From Phaeodactylibacter luteus (GTDB taxonomy: Bacteria > Bacteroidota > Bacteroidia > Chitinophagales > Saprospiraceae), in contig NZ_VOOR01000022.1 in assembly GCF_007993045.1 (NCBI RefSeq), forward strand, positions 36,699 to 100,698: DNA of 64,000 bases, read 5' to 3'. Within the stretch, counting starts at the first letter, position 1, and the number at the start of each line of letters is the position of its first letter. The translations under genes were made by a program, and so were the position numbers. The notes beneath the pieces were generated by a model. The model saw nothing but the letters and a program-made list of their open reading frames with translations, was not told where the DNA came from and made no database searches. Shown one piece after another: positions 47,589-56,658 of this stretch.

Positions 47589-47666
47589 GTCTGATATTAA
47601 GATTTAGAAAGCTGGTGCCCGGCCCCAATTTCACCCTAGCCTGCTTCATAAGGCGCCTGAAGGTTG

Positions 47667-47674
47667 TATCTTTG
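47667..47674 (+). promoter_or_regulatory. Candidate -7 box of rsmA
   Basis: TATCTTTG fits TAnnTTTG, in the pdxA-rsmA divergent gap. It would place a transcript start near 47681, ahead of both possible rsmA start codons. Confidence 0.35.
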
Positions 47675-47724
47675 GCCCACCGGCAGCAGCAAGTTGCAAA
47701 AGTAGGTATTTTTTAGCGTCTGTA

Positions 47725-48570
47725 GTGCGCAGCAGCCCACAAGCGGATTGCCCAAGCCGCCCATTCACACACAATAAGCAAAGTTATTTGAAAGCCAAAA
47801 AATCATACGGCCAGCATTTCCTCAACAGCAACGCCATTGCCGAGCGCATAGCCCTCAGCCTGCAGCTGGGCGGGGAAGCCTACAGCCGCATCGTAGAAGT
47901 GGGGCCCGGCCGCGGCATGCTCACCCAGTTCCTGCTGCAGCGCCCTGAGCAGCTCCTCGTCATTGAGGCCGACCCCGACATGGTCCTCTACCTCAACAAA
48001 CACTACGAAGCCCTGCGCAGCCATATCGTCGGCGCTGATTTCCTCCGGGTAGACCTCCCCGCCTTAAATGAACACCAGCCCTTCGGCCTGATCGGCAATT
48101 TCCCCTACAACATCTCCTCCCAGATCCTCTTCAAAATGGTCGACAACCGCCATCTGATACCAGAAATGGTAGGCATGTTCCAAAAAGAGGTCGCAGAGCG
48201 GGTCGTGGCAGGGCCAGGCAGTAAAGCCTATGGCGTCATCAGTGTGCTCGTGCAGGCTTATTATTCAGGCGAATACCTCTTTGGCGTTGACAAAAGCAAG
48301 TTCTCCCCACCGCCCAAAGTGCAGTCGGCGGTCATCCGGCTGACACGGAAAGCCGAACAGCAACTGCCATGTGATGAAGGGCTCTTCAAGCACATTGTCA
48401 AACAGGCGTTCAGCCAAAGGCGGAAAATGCTGCGCAATACGATGAAAGGGCTCCTCCGCGACAGCCCGCTCTTGCAGGAGCCCATCTTCAATGAGCGGCC
48501 AGAACAGCTCAGCCTCCATGATTTTATACAGCTTACTCGGTGGGTAAGCCAGCACCGTGGCCAGGATTGA
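47725..48570 (+). CDS. rsmA: 16S rRNA (A1518/A1519) dimethyltransferase
   Basis: Dimethylates two adjacent adenosines in the 3' hairpin of 16S rRNA using SAM. The ATG at 47725 gives 281 residues, but the family normally starts shortly before KKSYGQHFL, and a TTG at 47788 would give 260 residues of the usual length; the true start is uncertain. Motifs are the SAM loop VEVGPGRGMLTQFLL, the acidic VIEADPDM and the catalytic NFPYNIS (family NLPYNIS). The C-terminal domain ends in FIQLTRWVSQH. yqeY follows 79 bp downstream on the same strand. Confidence 0.94.
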   Translation: MRSSPQADCPSRPFTHNKQSYLKAKKSYGQHFLNSNAIAERIALSLQLGGEAYSRIVEVGPGRGMLTQFLLQRPEQLLVIEADPDMVLYLNKHYEALRSHIVGADFLRVDLPALNEHQPFGLIGNFPYNISSQILFKMVDNRHLIPEMVGMFQKEVAERVVAGPGSKAYGVISVLVQAYYSGEYLFGVDKSKFSPPPKVQSAVIRLTRKAEQQLPCDEGLFKHIVKQAFSQRRKMLRNTMKGLLRDSPLLQEPIFNERPEQLSLHDFIQLTRWVSQHRGQD

Positions 48571-48649
48571 ACTTTCCACGCTTAAAAAGAATTGCATATA
48601 CTATCCGGCACAACATCAAATTATGTGCCCAACCAAAATTCCATACGGT

Positions 48650-49096
48650 ATGAACTTAGAAGCAAAATTGACCGCAGACCTCAAAACCGCCATGAAAAGC
48701 AAAGACCAGGCTGCCCTGAGGAGCATACGTGCCATCAAATCTGCTATACTCCTGGAAAAGACCAGTGGCTCTAATGAAGCGTTCTCAGAAGAGAAAGCCA
48801 TCAAAATGCTGCAGAAACTCGTGAAACAGCGTAAAGACTCTCTCGAAATTTATACCAAGGAGGGGCGTGAGGACCTGGCACAGACCGAACGGGAAGAAAT
48901 CGAAATCATCCAAGCTTACTTGCCTGAGCAGATGAGCGAAAGCGAACTGCAGGCAGAAGTCAAAGCCATCATCGCTGAGACTGGGGCTTCCTCCATGAAA
49001 GATATGGGCCGCGTCATGGGCATCGCGAGCAAGCGCTTTGCAGGACGGGCAGAAGGGAAAGCCATATCCGCTGCGGTAAAATCCCTGCTCGGGTAA
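48650..49096 (+). CDS. GatB/YqeY domain protein
   Basis: The start at 48650 (MNLEAKLTADLKTAMKSKDQ) gives 148 residues, the normal family length; a longer in-frame start overlapping rsmA is rejected. The sequence has the YqeY core: AALRSIRAIKSAILLEKTSG, AEREEIEIIQAYLPEQMSE-like text (here TEREEIEIIQAYLPEQMSES) and SSMKDMGRVMGIASKRFAGR. The domain resembles the tRNA-binding tail of GatB, but YqeY stand-alone function is not established. A strong terminator follows. Confidence 0.92.
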   Translation: MNLEAKLTADLKTAMKSKDQAALRSIRAIKSAILLEKTSGSNEAFSEEKAIKMLQKLVKQRKDSLEIYTKEGREDLAQTEREEIEIIQAYLPEQMSESELQAEVKAIIAETGASSMKDMGRVMGIASKRFAGRAEGKAISAAVKSLLG

Positions 49097-49150
49097 AGCC
49101 GTACAGCTCCCCCCTGCAGCTCGATATTGTAGGGGCCGCACAACCGCACA

Positions 49151-49186
49151 AAAAGGCCCGGTACACTCGCTGTGCCGGGCCTTTTT
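49151..49186 (+). terminator. Intrinsic terminator of the rsmA-yqeY unit
   Basis: AAAAGGCCCGGTACA pairs with TGTGCCGGGCCTTTT with one mismatch, followed by a T-run. It lies 55 bp after the yqeY stop. Confidence 0.9.
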
Positions 49187-49233
49187 TTATGCATTCGCGC
49201 TAATTTAGAGGATAGTTTTTTGTGGAAGCGCTG

Positions 49234-49254
49234 TTTTCCACAAACTTTTCCACA
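49234..49254 (+). promoter_or_regulatory. Two DnaA boxes (left cluster)
   Basis: TTTTCCACA occurs at 49234-49242 and again at 49246-49254 in the same orientation, 12 bp start to start. Both match the DnaA box consensus TTWTNCACA. They lie just past the 3' end of the heme A synthase gene. Confidence 0.65.
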
Positions 49255-49258
49255 CCTG

Positions 49259-50371
49259 TTAGCTTTCTTTGGCGACTGCCTGATAATCGATGAATAAAAT
49301 AGCGCTCAACAAGAGCAGCGCCCCGGCCTGATGATAAACGCCCAAGCCAACCGGCACGGTGCCTACACAGTTGACCAAGGTCAGGATACCCAGTGCAACT
49401 TGAATTGCCAACATAGTTACCAACAGTATTGTGCCCCTGCGGAATAAGGGGCTGCCTACGCGCTTAAAAACCATAAAAGCAAACCATAAAACCATGGCAG
49501 TCAATAGGTAAGCTATCGCACGGTGCAAGGTTTGCACCAAAGCGGGCATGAAGAGGTGGGCATCGTATTCCACAAAGTTTTCAACAGTCCAGTTGCCAGG
49601 GTTGAACAAGAGGGCCGGGATGAGCTCTCCGTTCATATCCGGCCAAGTCGGGTAAAAGAGCCCAGCTTTCATGCCAGACATAATGCCCCCGAGGATAATC
49701 TGTAAAGCAGCTGCGCCTGTAATGGCCAAAGCCCACTTTTTCAACACCGGATGTGCAAAACTTTCCCGTTTGGGCTGTATCGCCTTGAGCGCTGTCCAAA
49801 AAAGGTAGCTGTACAAGATGAGCGCAAGGGAAAGGTGCATCGTGAGCTTGTAAGCGTTTACCCATGGCCGCTCTATCAGCCCGCTAGCGACCATGATCCA
49901 CCCGAAGGAGGCCACGAGCCCGGCCAGTAGGAAGACCACCCCGAGGCGTTTGAGCAGGGGCTTGTCCACCATGCCCCGCGCCCAGAATATCCCGAGCGGG
50001 ATGAGGAACACAAAGCCCATGAACCGTGCCCAAAGCCGGTGGATGTACTCCCAGAAATAGATGAACTTGAAATCGCTCATGCTCATCCCTTCATTGATCT
50101 TCTCGTACTGTGGGGTGGATTTGTAAAGGTCGAAAGCTTCCTGCCATGCCGCTTCCCCCACCGGCGGAAGGGTGCCCGTCACGATTTCCCATTTTGTGAT
50201 CGATAGCCCGGAGCCCGTCAGGCGGGTAACGCCGCCGACCACAACCTGCACAAAGATCATGAACAGCCCGATAACGAGCCAGGCCTTTACAGCTGTAGGG
50301 TAGCCTTTATCTTTTGTCTTGCCTGCGCTTTCTCTTAGCGCTGTAGTTTCTGCATACATGGCACTGCCCAT
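49259..50371 (-). CDS. ctaA: Heme A synthase (COX15/CtaA family)
   Basis: Oxidises the C8 methyl of heme O to give heme A for cytochrome c oxidase; an inner-membrane enzyme. The 370-residue protein has about eight membrane helices. Four conserved His residues lie in EYIHRLWARF, KLTMHLSLAL, QTLHRAIAYL and GVYHQAGALL, the heme ligands of the family. The N-terminal GGVTRLTGSGLSITKWEIVT, followed by GTLPP, is characteristic. No other cytochrome oxidase genes are close. DnaA-box clusters lie on both sides of the gene. Confidence 0.94.
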   Translation of the reverse strand: MGSAMYAETTALRESAGKTKDKGYPTAVKAWLVIGLFMIFVQVVVGGVTRLTGSGLSITKWEIVTGTLPPVGEAAWQEAFDLYKSTPQYEKINEGMSMSDFKFIYFWEYIHRLWARFMGFVFLIPLGIFWARGMVDKPLLKRLGVVFLLAGLVASFGWIMVASGLIERPWVNAYKLTMHLSLALILYSYLFWTALKAIQPKRESFAHPVLKKWALAITGAAALQIILGGIMSGMKAGLFYPTWPDMNGELIPALLFNPGNWTVENFVEYDAHLFMPALVQTLHRAIAYLLTAMVLWFAFMVFKRVGSPLFRRGTILLVTMLAIQVALGILTLVNCVGTVPVGLGVYHQAGALLLLSAILFIDYQAVAKES

Positions 50372-51150
50372 TTTTTAAATCAGGTAACAAATATACACCT
50401 ATATGTTTGGCCATGCAGAGGTAAACAATATGCAGCTGATCTCTCTTAATAGCTTTTATTATAAATTTTTTAAAACTCCCTATCATCATTAAGGGTGTTA
50501 GTATGTGAGTAAGAAACCGGGTTAACTCTAGGTTAATTGGATGTTAACATCAGGCCTTTTGGCTTTACACCATTTTTGCACATTCTTCCGAGCTTTATAA
50601 GCAAGGCTTTAGGCCACTTCTGCACAGGCCGTGGAAAAGGCTCGGCCTGAGTAACTTTTTAATGCACATCCTGCGCCCTGGCCGGGAAAAGCTGTCCAAA
50701 AGCCAGGCCGAAATCCACTTAATGGGCTTCATATTACACTCGTTTATATATGGTATTTTACCATTCTTGGCCATTGTGGGCCGTCGGAGGGGTTATCAAG
50801 GCCATGGCCCACAATGCGTGTGGAAAAGCATTTTTTGAAGCCCTTGATTTTCCTACCTTTATGGGGCCGCTGCTCTAGGGGTGTGGAAAAGCTAAAAAAC
50901 ACAGATGGCCTAACGCTTTGTTAGGCCGTAAGGCATGGCCCACACTTTTGTAGGAGCATAAGCATGTGGAAAAGTCCCCACAATTGTTAATTACCTGAAA
51001 ACCTGCCAGTCTTTGTCATTAGCGCTGGCCGGATTTGTTTGGCCGCTCTGGCCCAAATCTTTTGGCCATCCCATTTTACCGGATATTGGGCTGTACACAG
51101 CCGCCACGCTGCCCCCAACAGGGCTGCGCCAACAAAAAATACGATAAACT
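50372..51150. other. oriC: Candidate chromosomal replication origin (oriC)
   Basis: A 779-bp gene-free region between heme A synthase and the SRAP gene. It holds TTTTGCACA at 50574-50582 (plus) and TTTTCCACA on the minus strand at 50819-50827, 50882-50890 and 50965-50973. A one-mismatch box lies at 50630-50638. All full boxes fit TTWTNCACA. An AT-rich stretch near 50445-50500 (CTTTTATTATAAATTTTTTA) could be the unwinding element. Also present are two GTTAAC words (50521 and 50543), a perfect 8-bp hairpin GGCCTAAC/GTTAGGCC at 50907-50927, and repeated GGCCCACA words. dnaA itself is not in the window, which is not unusual in Bacteroidota. Confidence 0.6.
50819..50973 (-). promoter_or_regulatory. 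Three DnaA boxes (right cluster)
   Basis: TTTTCCACA on the minus strand at 50819-50827, 50882-50890 and 50965-50973, spaced 63 and 83 bp start to start. All are in the same orientation and opposite to the pair at 49234-49254. Confidence 0.6.
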
Positions 51151-51828
51151 ATGTGTGGAAGGTACTCTTTTTCAGCTACCCCTGCTCAGGTCCGCGAGCA
51201 GTTGGGGGACATACAGACCGGAGAGAACCTGAGGCTAAGCTTCAACATAGCCCCTACGCAGTATGCTTATGTCATTGCCAACGACGATCCCGGCCGGTTG
51301 CGGTATTTCAGGTGGGGGCTGGTGCCGCATTGGGCGAAAGATGACTCCAACGCTTCTAAACTGATCAATGCCCGTATGGAGGGGATCGCCGCTAAGCCTT
51401 CTTTCCGGGTGCCTTTGCGGCAAAAACGCTGCCTTGTGCTGGCCGACAGCTTTTACGAATGGCGTGCGGAGGGCAAGCAGAAGGTGCCTTTCCGCATTCA
51501 GCCGGCAGATGGCGGGCTTTTGGTCATGGCTGGCCTTTGGGATATTTGGCCACAGCCCGGTGCCCCGTTGGCTACGTTCACCATCATTACCGCCCCTGCC
51601 AATAAAGAGGTCGCCCCTCTGCACAGCCGTATGCCTATGGTGCTGCCCACCGCTGCGCAGCAGCAAAAGTGGCTGAGCACCCTTACCGTAGATGAGGTGC
51701 TCAGCATGTTGAAGCCTCCGGCGGATGGGCTGCTGGACAAATACCAGGTGTCCGCACAGGTCAATAGCGTGCGCAACGATGGCCCCGGGCTGCACGAAAA
51801 AGTAGGAGGACAGGGGAGGTTGTTTTAG
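51151..51828 (+). CDS. SOS response-associated peptidase (SRAP/HMCES family)
   Basis: The protein has 225 residues. The family cross-links covalently to abasic sites in single-stranded DNA and so shields them. Cys2, exposed after Met removal in MCGRYSF, is the cross-linking residue. The conserved active-site Glu lies in DSFYEWRAEGKQKVPF, and the His in APLHSRMPMVLP. RWGLVPHWAKD and INARMEGIAAKPSFR are further family signatures. It lies directly beside the proposed origin and converges on the sorbosone-dehydrogenase-like gene. Confidence 0.94.
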   Translation: MCGRYSFSATPAQVREQLGDIQTGENLRLSFNIAPTQYAYVIANDDPGRLRYFRWGLVPHWAKDDSNASKLINARMEGIAAKPSFRVPLRQKRCLVLADSFYEWRAEGKQKVPFRIQPADGGLLVMAGLWDIWPQPGAPLATFTIITAPANKEVAPLHSRMPMVLPTAAQQQKWLSTLTVDEVLSMLKPPADGLLDKYQVSAQVNSVRNDGPGLHEKVGGQGRLF

Positions 51829-51841
51829 TGCAAGGCCTCTC

Positions 51842-52981
51842 CTACCGCACGGCTTCGCCGGCATAGCGGATGCGGTAGATGGCATCGGCAAAGTCATCGC
51901 TGACCAGCATCGACCCATCTGGCATCATCTCCACGTCTACAGGCCGCCCCCAGACTTCCCCGTCTTTCAGCCAGCCTTCTGCAAAAGGTTGGTAGGCTTT
52001 CACTTCATCTCCTTCCATAACAGCCATCATCACCCGGTAGCCTATTTTTTTGCTCCGGTTCCAGGAGCCGTGCTCAGCGACGTACAATTGGCGGAAAGCC
52101 TCTGGGAATTGGTGCTGTGTGTAGAACTCCAGCCCGAGCGGGGCTACGTGTGGGCCTAGCTGCTTAGCAGGCGGCGTAAACTCGCTGCAGTCCCGCTGAC
52201 TGCCAAACTCGGGGTCAGGGAGGTCGCCTTGATGGCAATAGGGGTAGCCAAAGTGCATCCCATCTTCCGGTGCCCGGTTCAGCTCACAGTAGGGCTCGTC
52301 ATCGCCCATCCAGTCTCGGCCATTATCGGTGAACCACAGCTCCCCTGTCTTTGGGTGCCAGGTAAAGCCCACTGTATTGCGGATGCCATGCTGCACCACC
52401 TCCATGCCTGTCCCATCGGGGTTCATGCGGGTAATAGAGGCAAAGACTTCATCTTCAGATTTGCAGATATTGCAGGGCGCGCCTACGGGTACGTACAGCT
52501 TGCCGTCTGGCCCAAATGCGATGTACTTCCACCCATGGTGGGTTTCTGTGGGGTACTGGTCAAATACCACTTCGGGCTCGCCGGGCTCGCTCAGGTTGCC
52601 CTCAATATTAGGAAAGCGCAAAATGCGGCTCACTTCGGCTACATAGAGGTCGCCGTTGTGCAGGGCTACGCCGTTGGGCATCTTGAGGCCTTCAGCCAGG
52701 ACAAAAAGCTCATCGGCTTTAGCATCGCCATCTTTATCCCGTAGGGCGTATACCTTGCCCTCCCCTCTTGTGCCCACAAAGAGTGTCCCTTTCGGGGAAA
52801 GTGCCATAGAGCGTGCGTTCTTGACCCCCGCAGCAAAAAGCTCGATTTCAAACCCTTCCGGTAGCTTGATGTCTTCCAGCGGCAGGTCAGAAGACTTGAA
52901 CAGCCTGGGGCCGGGAGGGTTGATTTTGCCGCAGCTGCTGAGCAGCAGTACGGCCGAGAAAATCAGGGTATACCGTATCAT
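51842..52981 (-). CDS. Sorbosone dehydrogenase-like six-bladed propeller lipoprotein
   Basis: This 379-residue protein has lipoprotein signal MIRYTLIFSAVLLLSSCGKI (lipobox LSSC). The body is a beta-propeller of the soluble PQQ glucose/sorbosone dehydrogenase type: IKLPEGFEIELFAAGVKNAR, SPKGTLFVGTRGEGKVYALR, WHPKTGELWFTDNGRDWMGD and the C-terminal GRPVDVEMMPDGSMLVSDDF. Several Cys residues (PCNICK, YCHQGDLPD) may form disulfides. PQQ binding is typical of the family but not proved here, and the substrate sugar or alcohol is unknown. It ends 13 bp from the converging SRAP gene. Confidence 0.9.
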   Translation of the reverse strand: MIRYTLIFSAVLLLSSCGKINPPGPRLFKSSDLPLEDIKLPEGFEIELFAAGVKNARSMALSPKGTLFVGTRGEGKVYALRDKDGDAKADELFVLAEGLKMPNGVALHNGDLYVAEVSRILRFPNIEGNLSEPGEPEVVFDQYPTETHHGWKYIAFGPDGKLYVPVGAPCNICKSEDEVFASITRMNPDGTGMEVVQHGIRNTVGFTWHPKTGELWFTDNGRDWMGDDEPYCELNRAPEDGMHFGYPYCHQGDLPDPEFGSQRDCSEFTPPAKQLGPHVAPLGLEFYTQHQFPEAFRQLYVAEHGSWNRSKKIGYRVMMAVMEGDEVKAYQPFAEGWLKDGEVWGRPVDVEMMPDGSMLVSDDFADAIYRIRYAGEAVR

Positions 52982-53165
52982 ATATATAAGGTTAGTGGTT
53001 TAAGCTTGGGGGGAAGTAGTTGGCCAATAGCTTACCTGGCTTCATTTAGGGAAACAGTGGGCCGGATGGGAGGTTCAATGCCCGGAAAGGCCTAACTTAG
53101 ATTGGCAGTACAAGGCCTGCTTTATTTGGGGCGCCTTGCTTTCACACCCTTAAAATTATGAAATT

Positions 53166-53726
53166 ATGACGGCCTACTTCCAACTCTCAATGATGGCTAT
53201 TCTCCTGCTCTTCCTTCCGGCATGCGCCGAAAACGCCCCGGCCCCTAAGCCGGTCAGCAGCACTGAGAATATGGCCCCTGCTTTGTTTTACCTCGTGCGC
53301 CACGCAGAGAAAGCAGACGATGGCTCCTCCAACCCTCCACTGAATGCGAAAGGGGAAGCCCGGGCCAAAGCCCTTCAGGAAATGCTCAGCGGAGCTGGGA
53401 TCGACGCCATTTACACAACCCCTTACTTGCGCAATACCAGTACTGTGCAGCCGCTAGCTGATTCCATTGGGCTGCCTGCGCAGGAATACGACCCCAACCT
53501 AGACCTTGTAACCCTTATCGACAGCCTGAGGGCTGCCCACCCCGGAGAGCGCGTCCTCATTTGTGGCCATTCTAATACCGTGCCTGGCATGCTCAACGTG
53601 CTGGCTGGCCGCAACCGGTATGAGCAGTTGGGCGAAATGGAGTATGACTTTCTATTTCTTGCAGCAGTCCCACCTACTGGCCCAGCTGCCATCTCAATGG
53701 TCACCTTCAGCCCTGCAACGGAGTAA
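53166..53726 (+). CDS. Histidine phosphatase family lipoprotein (SixA-like)
   Basis: This 186-residue protein has a hydrophobic leader with a possible lipobox (LLLFLPACAEN). The phosphoacceptor motif is LVRHAEKADDGSSNPPLNAK, with the nucleophilic His in RHA. The second catalytic His lies in VLICGHSNTVPGML. The short length and RHAEK form place it with small SixA/phosphoglycerate-mutase-like phosphatases. Its export suggests a periplasmic substrate, not identifiable here. It precedes ppc by about 160 bp on the same strand. Confidence 0.88.
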   Translation: MTAYFQLSMMAILLLFLPACAENAPAPKPVSSTENMAPALFYLVRHAEKADDGSSNPPLNAKGEARAKALQEMLSGAGIDAIYTTPYLRNTSTVQPLADSIGLPAQEYDPNLDLVTLIDSLRAAHPGERVLICGHSNTVPGMLNVLAGRNRYEQLGEMEYDFLFLAAVPPTGPAAISMVTFSPATE

Positions 53727-53887
53727 AGGGTTGGGTGCCGTAATTCCTTGAGAAAAAAAGATAGTTTAACTATCATTTAAAGTAGCTGGGCTTTGGATAT
53801 TCGTGCCTGTAGGCTAATATTAGCAGGACAAGGCCCGGGCCACCCCCGTGCGCTATATTTCAAAACCTATAAAACTGGACATTCACC

Positions 53888-56650
53888 GTGGAACCACTAT
53901 TCGAGAACGCGCAGGGGCAGCTGGGCAAAATTACCGGAGACCTGAAATACTTGCTGAAGCTGTTGCAGGAAGTTTTGACTGAGAGCGGGGCAAAAGAGCT
54001 AGCTGGCCACATCCCGTGGATTGGCGGAGCTGGCCTGCCAGAGAAGCTGACGCCCGAGCACCTACAGCTGTATTCCTTGGTTTTTCAGCTGGTCAATATG
54101 GTGGAGATCAACGCTGCGGTGCAGCAGCGGCGGCAAGATGAAGAGGCGGGGCACAAGCCAGAGCCCGGGCTTTGGAGTGCTGCTTTCCAGCGGTTGAAAG
54201 CGGCTGGCATTGGGCAGGAAGAAGCCCTCGATGCCCTCCGGCAGATAGCTGTGGAGCCCGTACTGACTGCCCACCCTACGGAAGCTAAGCGTACCACTGT
54301 GCTAGAGCATCACCGGGAGCTGTACCTGCTGCTGGTACAGCGGGAAAATCAAATGTACAACACCCGGGAGCAGGAGGAGCTGAGCCTGGAGGTCAAACAG
54401 AGCCTTTACCGCTTGTGGAAAACCGGCGAAATCTATCTGGAAAAGCCCGATGTGGCTTCGGAGCTCCGCAATGTGATGCACTACCTTTTGGAAGTCTTCC
54501 CTGAACTGATAGATATCCTTGACCGGCGGCTGGAGCGGGCAGCAGAGCAATTTGGCATTAGCCGGGATGTCATAGCCAGGGCACACGCCTACCCGCGCAT
54601 CTCTTTTGGAGACTGGGTGGGCGGTGACCGCGATGGGCACCCGCTCGTTACGGCAGAGGTGACCCGGCATACCTTGCGCCGCTTAAGGCTCAACGCGTTT
54701 GTGGCGATACGCCGGAAACTCGCCCGCCTGGTGCGCCACCTCAGCTTTGCTTGCCCAATGGAGGTGTTGCCCGAAGCAGCTCGGGCTCGGGTGCAGCAGA
54801 TGGCAGAGGAGCTCGGGCCTGAAACCGGGCCACAAGCGCTTGCCCGGAATAAAGGGGAAGCGTTTCGGCAAATGGCCAACCTCATGCTGGTCAAACTGCC
54901 AGTAGACACTCAGCGTGGGCATGCTGTACAGCTTTCGGAGCATCCGGGCAGCTACTTCCACAGTGAAGAATTGCTGGACGACCTCACCCTGCTGCAGCAG
55001 GCATTGGATGCGTATGGCGCCGCGGCCGTTGCTTACCGGGAGGTGGTTCAGGTGAAACGGGTAGTAGAGGCGCTCGGGTTTCACCTTGCGGCTTTGGACA
55101 TCCGTCAGAACAGCGCTTTTCACGACAAGGCGGTAGAACAGCTATTGAAGGCTGCCCTGGTACAGGATACCGCCTTTAGCGAATGGCCAGAGAGCAAACG
55201 GGTGGCTTTTCTGTCAAAAGAGCTGGAGTCTGCCCGCCCTTTCACGCATGCCAACGCTGAGCTGGAAGAGCACGCCCGGGCAGTGGTAGATTGCTACCGG
55301 GCCCTGCGGGAGCACACTGGCCGTTATGGCATCAACTGCCTGGGCACGTTTATCGTCAGCATGACACGGTCGGTTTCCGACTTGCTGGTGGTCTACCTTC
55401 TGGCCCGAGAGGCCGGGCTTACCGAAATGGCCCCTGATGGGCTAGTTTGCACAGTGCCTGTAGCCCCTTTGCTGGAAACGATAGACGACCTTGAGCAGGG
55501 GCAGCAGATACTTCGCGGCTTCCTTGAGCACCCGTTTACGAAGCGCTCCATGGCCTATCTGGTACAGACAAGGGGCTGGCAGCGCCCTCGTCAGCAGGTT
55601 ATGGTGGGCTATAGCGATAGCAACAAAGACGGGGGGATTATGGCGAGCCAATGGTATTTGTACAAAGCACAGCAGCGGCTGGCCCGGACTGGGGCTGAGC
55701 TGGGCACGGATATACTTTTCTTCCATGGCAAGGGCGGGTCGATCAGCCGGGGCTCTGGCCCTACTGCAGCTTTTCTTGAGGCATTGCCCTGTGGCACCCT
55801 CAACAGCAGGATAAGGCTGACGGAGCAGGGCGAGACCATTGCCCAGAAGTATGCTTACAAACTCAATGCAGCCTACAACCTGGAGCTGCTGCTGGCCGGC
55901 ACTTTTGCCAGGACAGTACTTGACCGGCAGGCGCCTTGTGAGAACCATCCGCTCGAAGCTATCTTGGAGCGCCTAGCACAGGATAGCCGGGAACATTATG
56001 CTGCCCTATTGCATACAGAGGGCTTCATCCCTTTTTTCCGGCAAGCCACACCCATAGATGCCATTGAGTCGAGCAAAATTGGCTCTCGGCCTGCCAAGCG
56101 GACCGGAGCGAGCACCTTGAACGACCTCCGCGCCATCCCTTGGGTTTTTGCCTGGAGCCAGGCCCGTTTCCACATGACTAGCTGGTACGGGCTGGGCACT
56201 GCCTTGCAGGCGCTGCAAGAGGAGAAGCCAGAAGGGTATCAGGCCCTCAAGGCACACTGCAGCACAGACCCTTTCTTGAATTATGTTTTGCAAAATGTGG
56301 ACAATAGTGTGGCAGAAGCCGAAGAAGAGGTCATGGCAGCTTATGCTGAATTGGTGGAAGACCACAGTATCCGGAGCAGGTTCATGGCGCTGTTCCGGGA
56401 AGAACTGCAGCGGGTACGGGCACAGCTCGATGCCCTGCTGGGCGGCACCTATGCCGGCCGCCATCCCCGGCACTCCCATTCGAGAGCGATGCGGGCTACG
56501 GTCTTGCAGCCCCTGCACCGTCATCAGATCCGCCTGTTGAAAAAGTGGCGGGAGGCCAAAAAACAGGAGGGAGCGGATACCCTGGATTTGCAGACCGAGC
56601 TGATGCTGTCCATCAATGCTATTGCAGGGGCTATTGGCACCACGGGGTAA
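53888..56650 (+). CDS. ppc: Phosphoenolpyruvate carboxylase
   Basis: Carboxylates PEP with bicarbonate to oxaloacetate, refilling the TCA cycle. The 920-residue protein starts at a GTG (53888). Catalytic signatures are EPVLTAHPTEAKRTTVLEHH with the key His, GGDRDGHPLVTAEVT, MVGYSDSNKDGGIMASQW and FHGKGGSISRGSGPT. The C-terminal NTG of most family members appears here as AIAGAIGTTG, which may slightly alter the active-site end. It stands alone; repeat copy G with a nested element lies downstream. Confidence 0.95.
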   Translation: MEPLFENAQGQLGKITGDLKYLLKLLQEVLTESGAKELAGHIPWIGGAGLPEKLTPEHLQLYSLVFQLVNMVEINAAVQQRRQDEEAGHKPEPGLWSAAFQRLKAAGIGQEEALDALRQIAVEPVLTAHPTEAKRTTVLEHHRELYLLLVQRENQMYNTREQEELSLEVKQSLYRLWKTGEIYLEKPDVASELRNVMHYLLEVFPELIDILDRRLERAAEQFGISRDVIARAHAYPRISFGDWVGGDRDGHPLVTAEVTRHTLRRLRLNAFVAIRRKLARLVRHLSFACPMEVLPEAARARVQQMAEELGPETGPQALARNKGEAFRQMANLMLVKLPVDTQRGHAVQLSEHPGSYFHSEELLDDLTLLQQALDAYGAAAVAYREVVQVKRVVEALGFHLAALDIRQNSAFHDKAVEQLLKAALVQDTAFSEWPESKRVAFLSKELESARPFTHANAELEEHARAVVDCYRALREHTGRYGINCLGTFIVSMTRSVSDLLVVYLLAREAGLTEMAPDGLVCTVPVAPLLETIDDLEQGQQILRGFLEHPFTKRSMAYLVQTRGWQRPRQQVMVGYSDSNKDGGIMASQWYLYKAQQRLARTGAELGTDILFFHGKGGSISRGSGPTAAFLEALPCGTLNSRIRLTEQGETIAQKYAYKLNAAYNLELLLAGTFARTVLDRQAPCENHPLEAILERLAQDSREHYAALLHTEGFIPFFRQATPIDAIESSKIGSRPAKRTGASTLNDLRAIPWVFAWSQARFHMTSWYGLGTALQALQEEKPEGYQALKAHCSTDPFLNYVLQNVDNSVAEAEEEVMAAYAELVEDHSIRSRFMALFREELQRVRAQLDALLGGTYAGRHPRHSHSRAMRATVLQPLHRHQIRLLKKWREAKKQEGADTLDLQTELMLSINAIAGAIGTTG

Positions 56651-56658
56651 TGGTTGAG

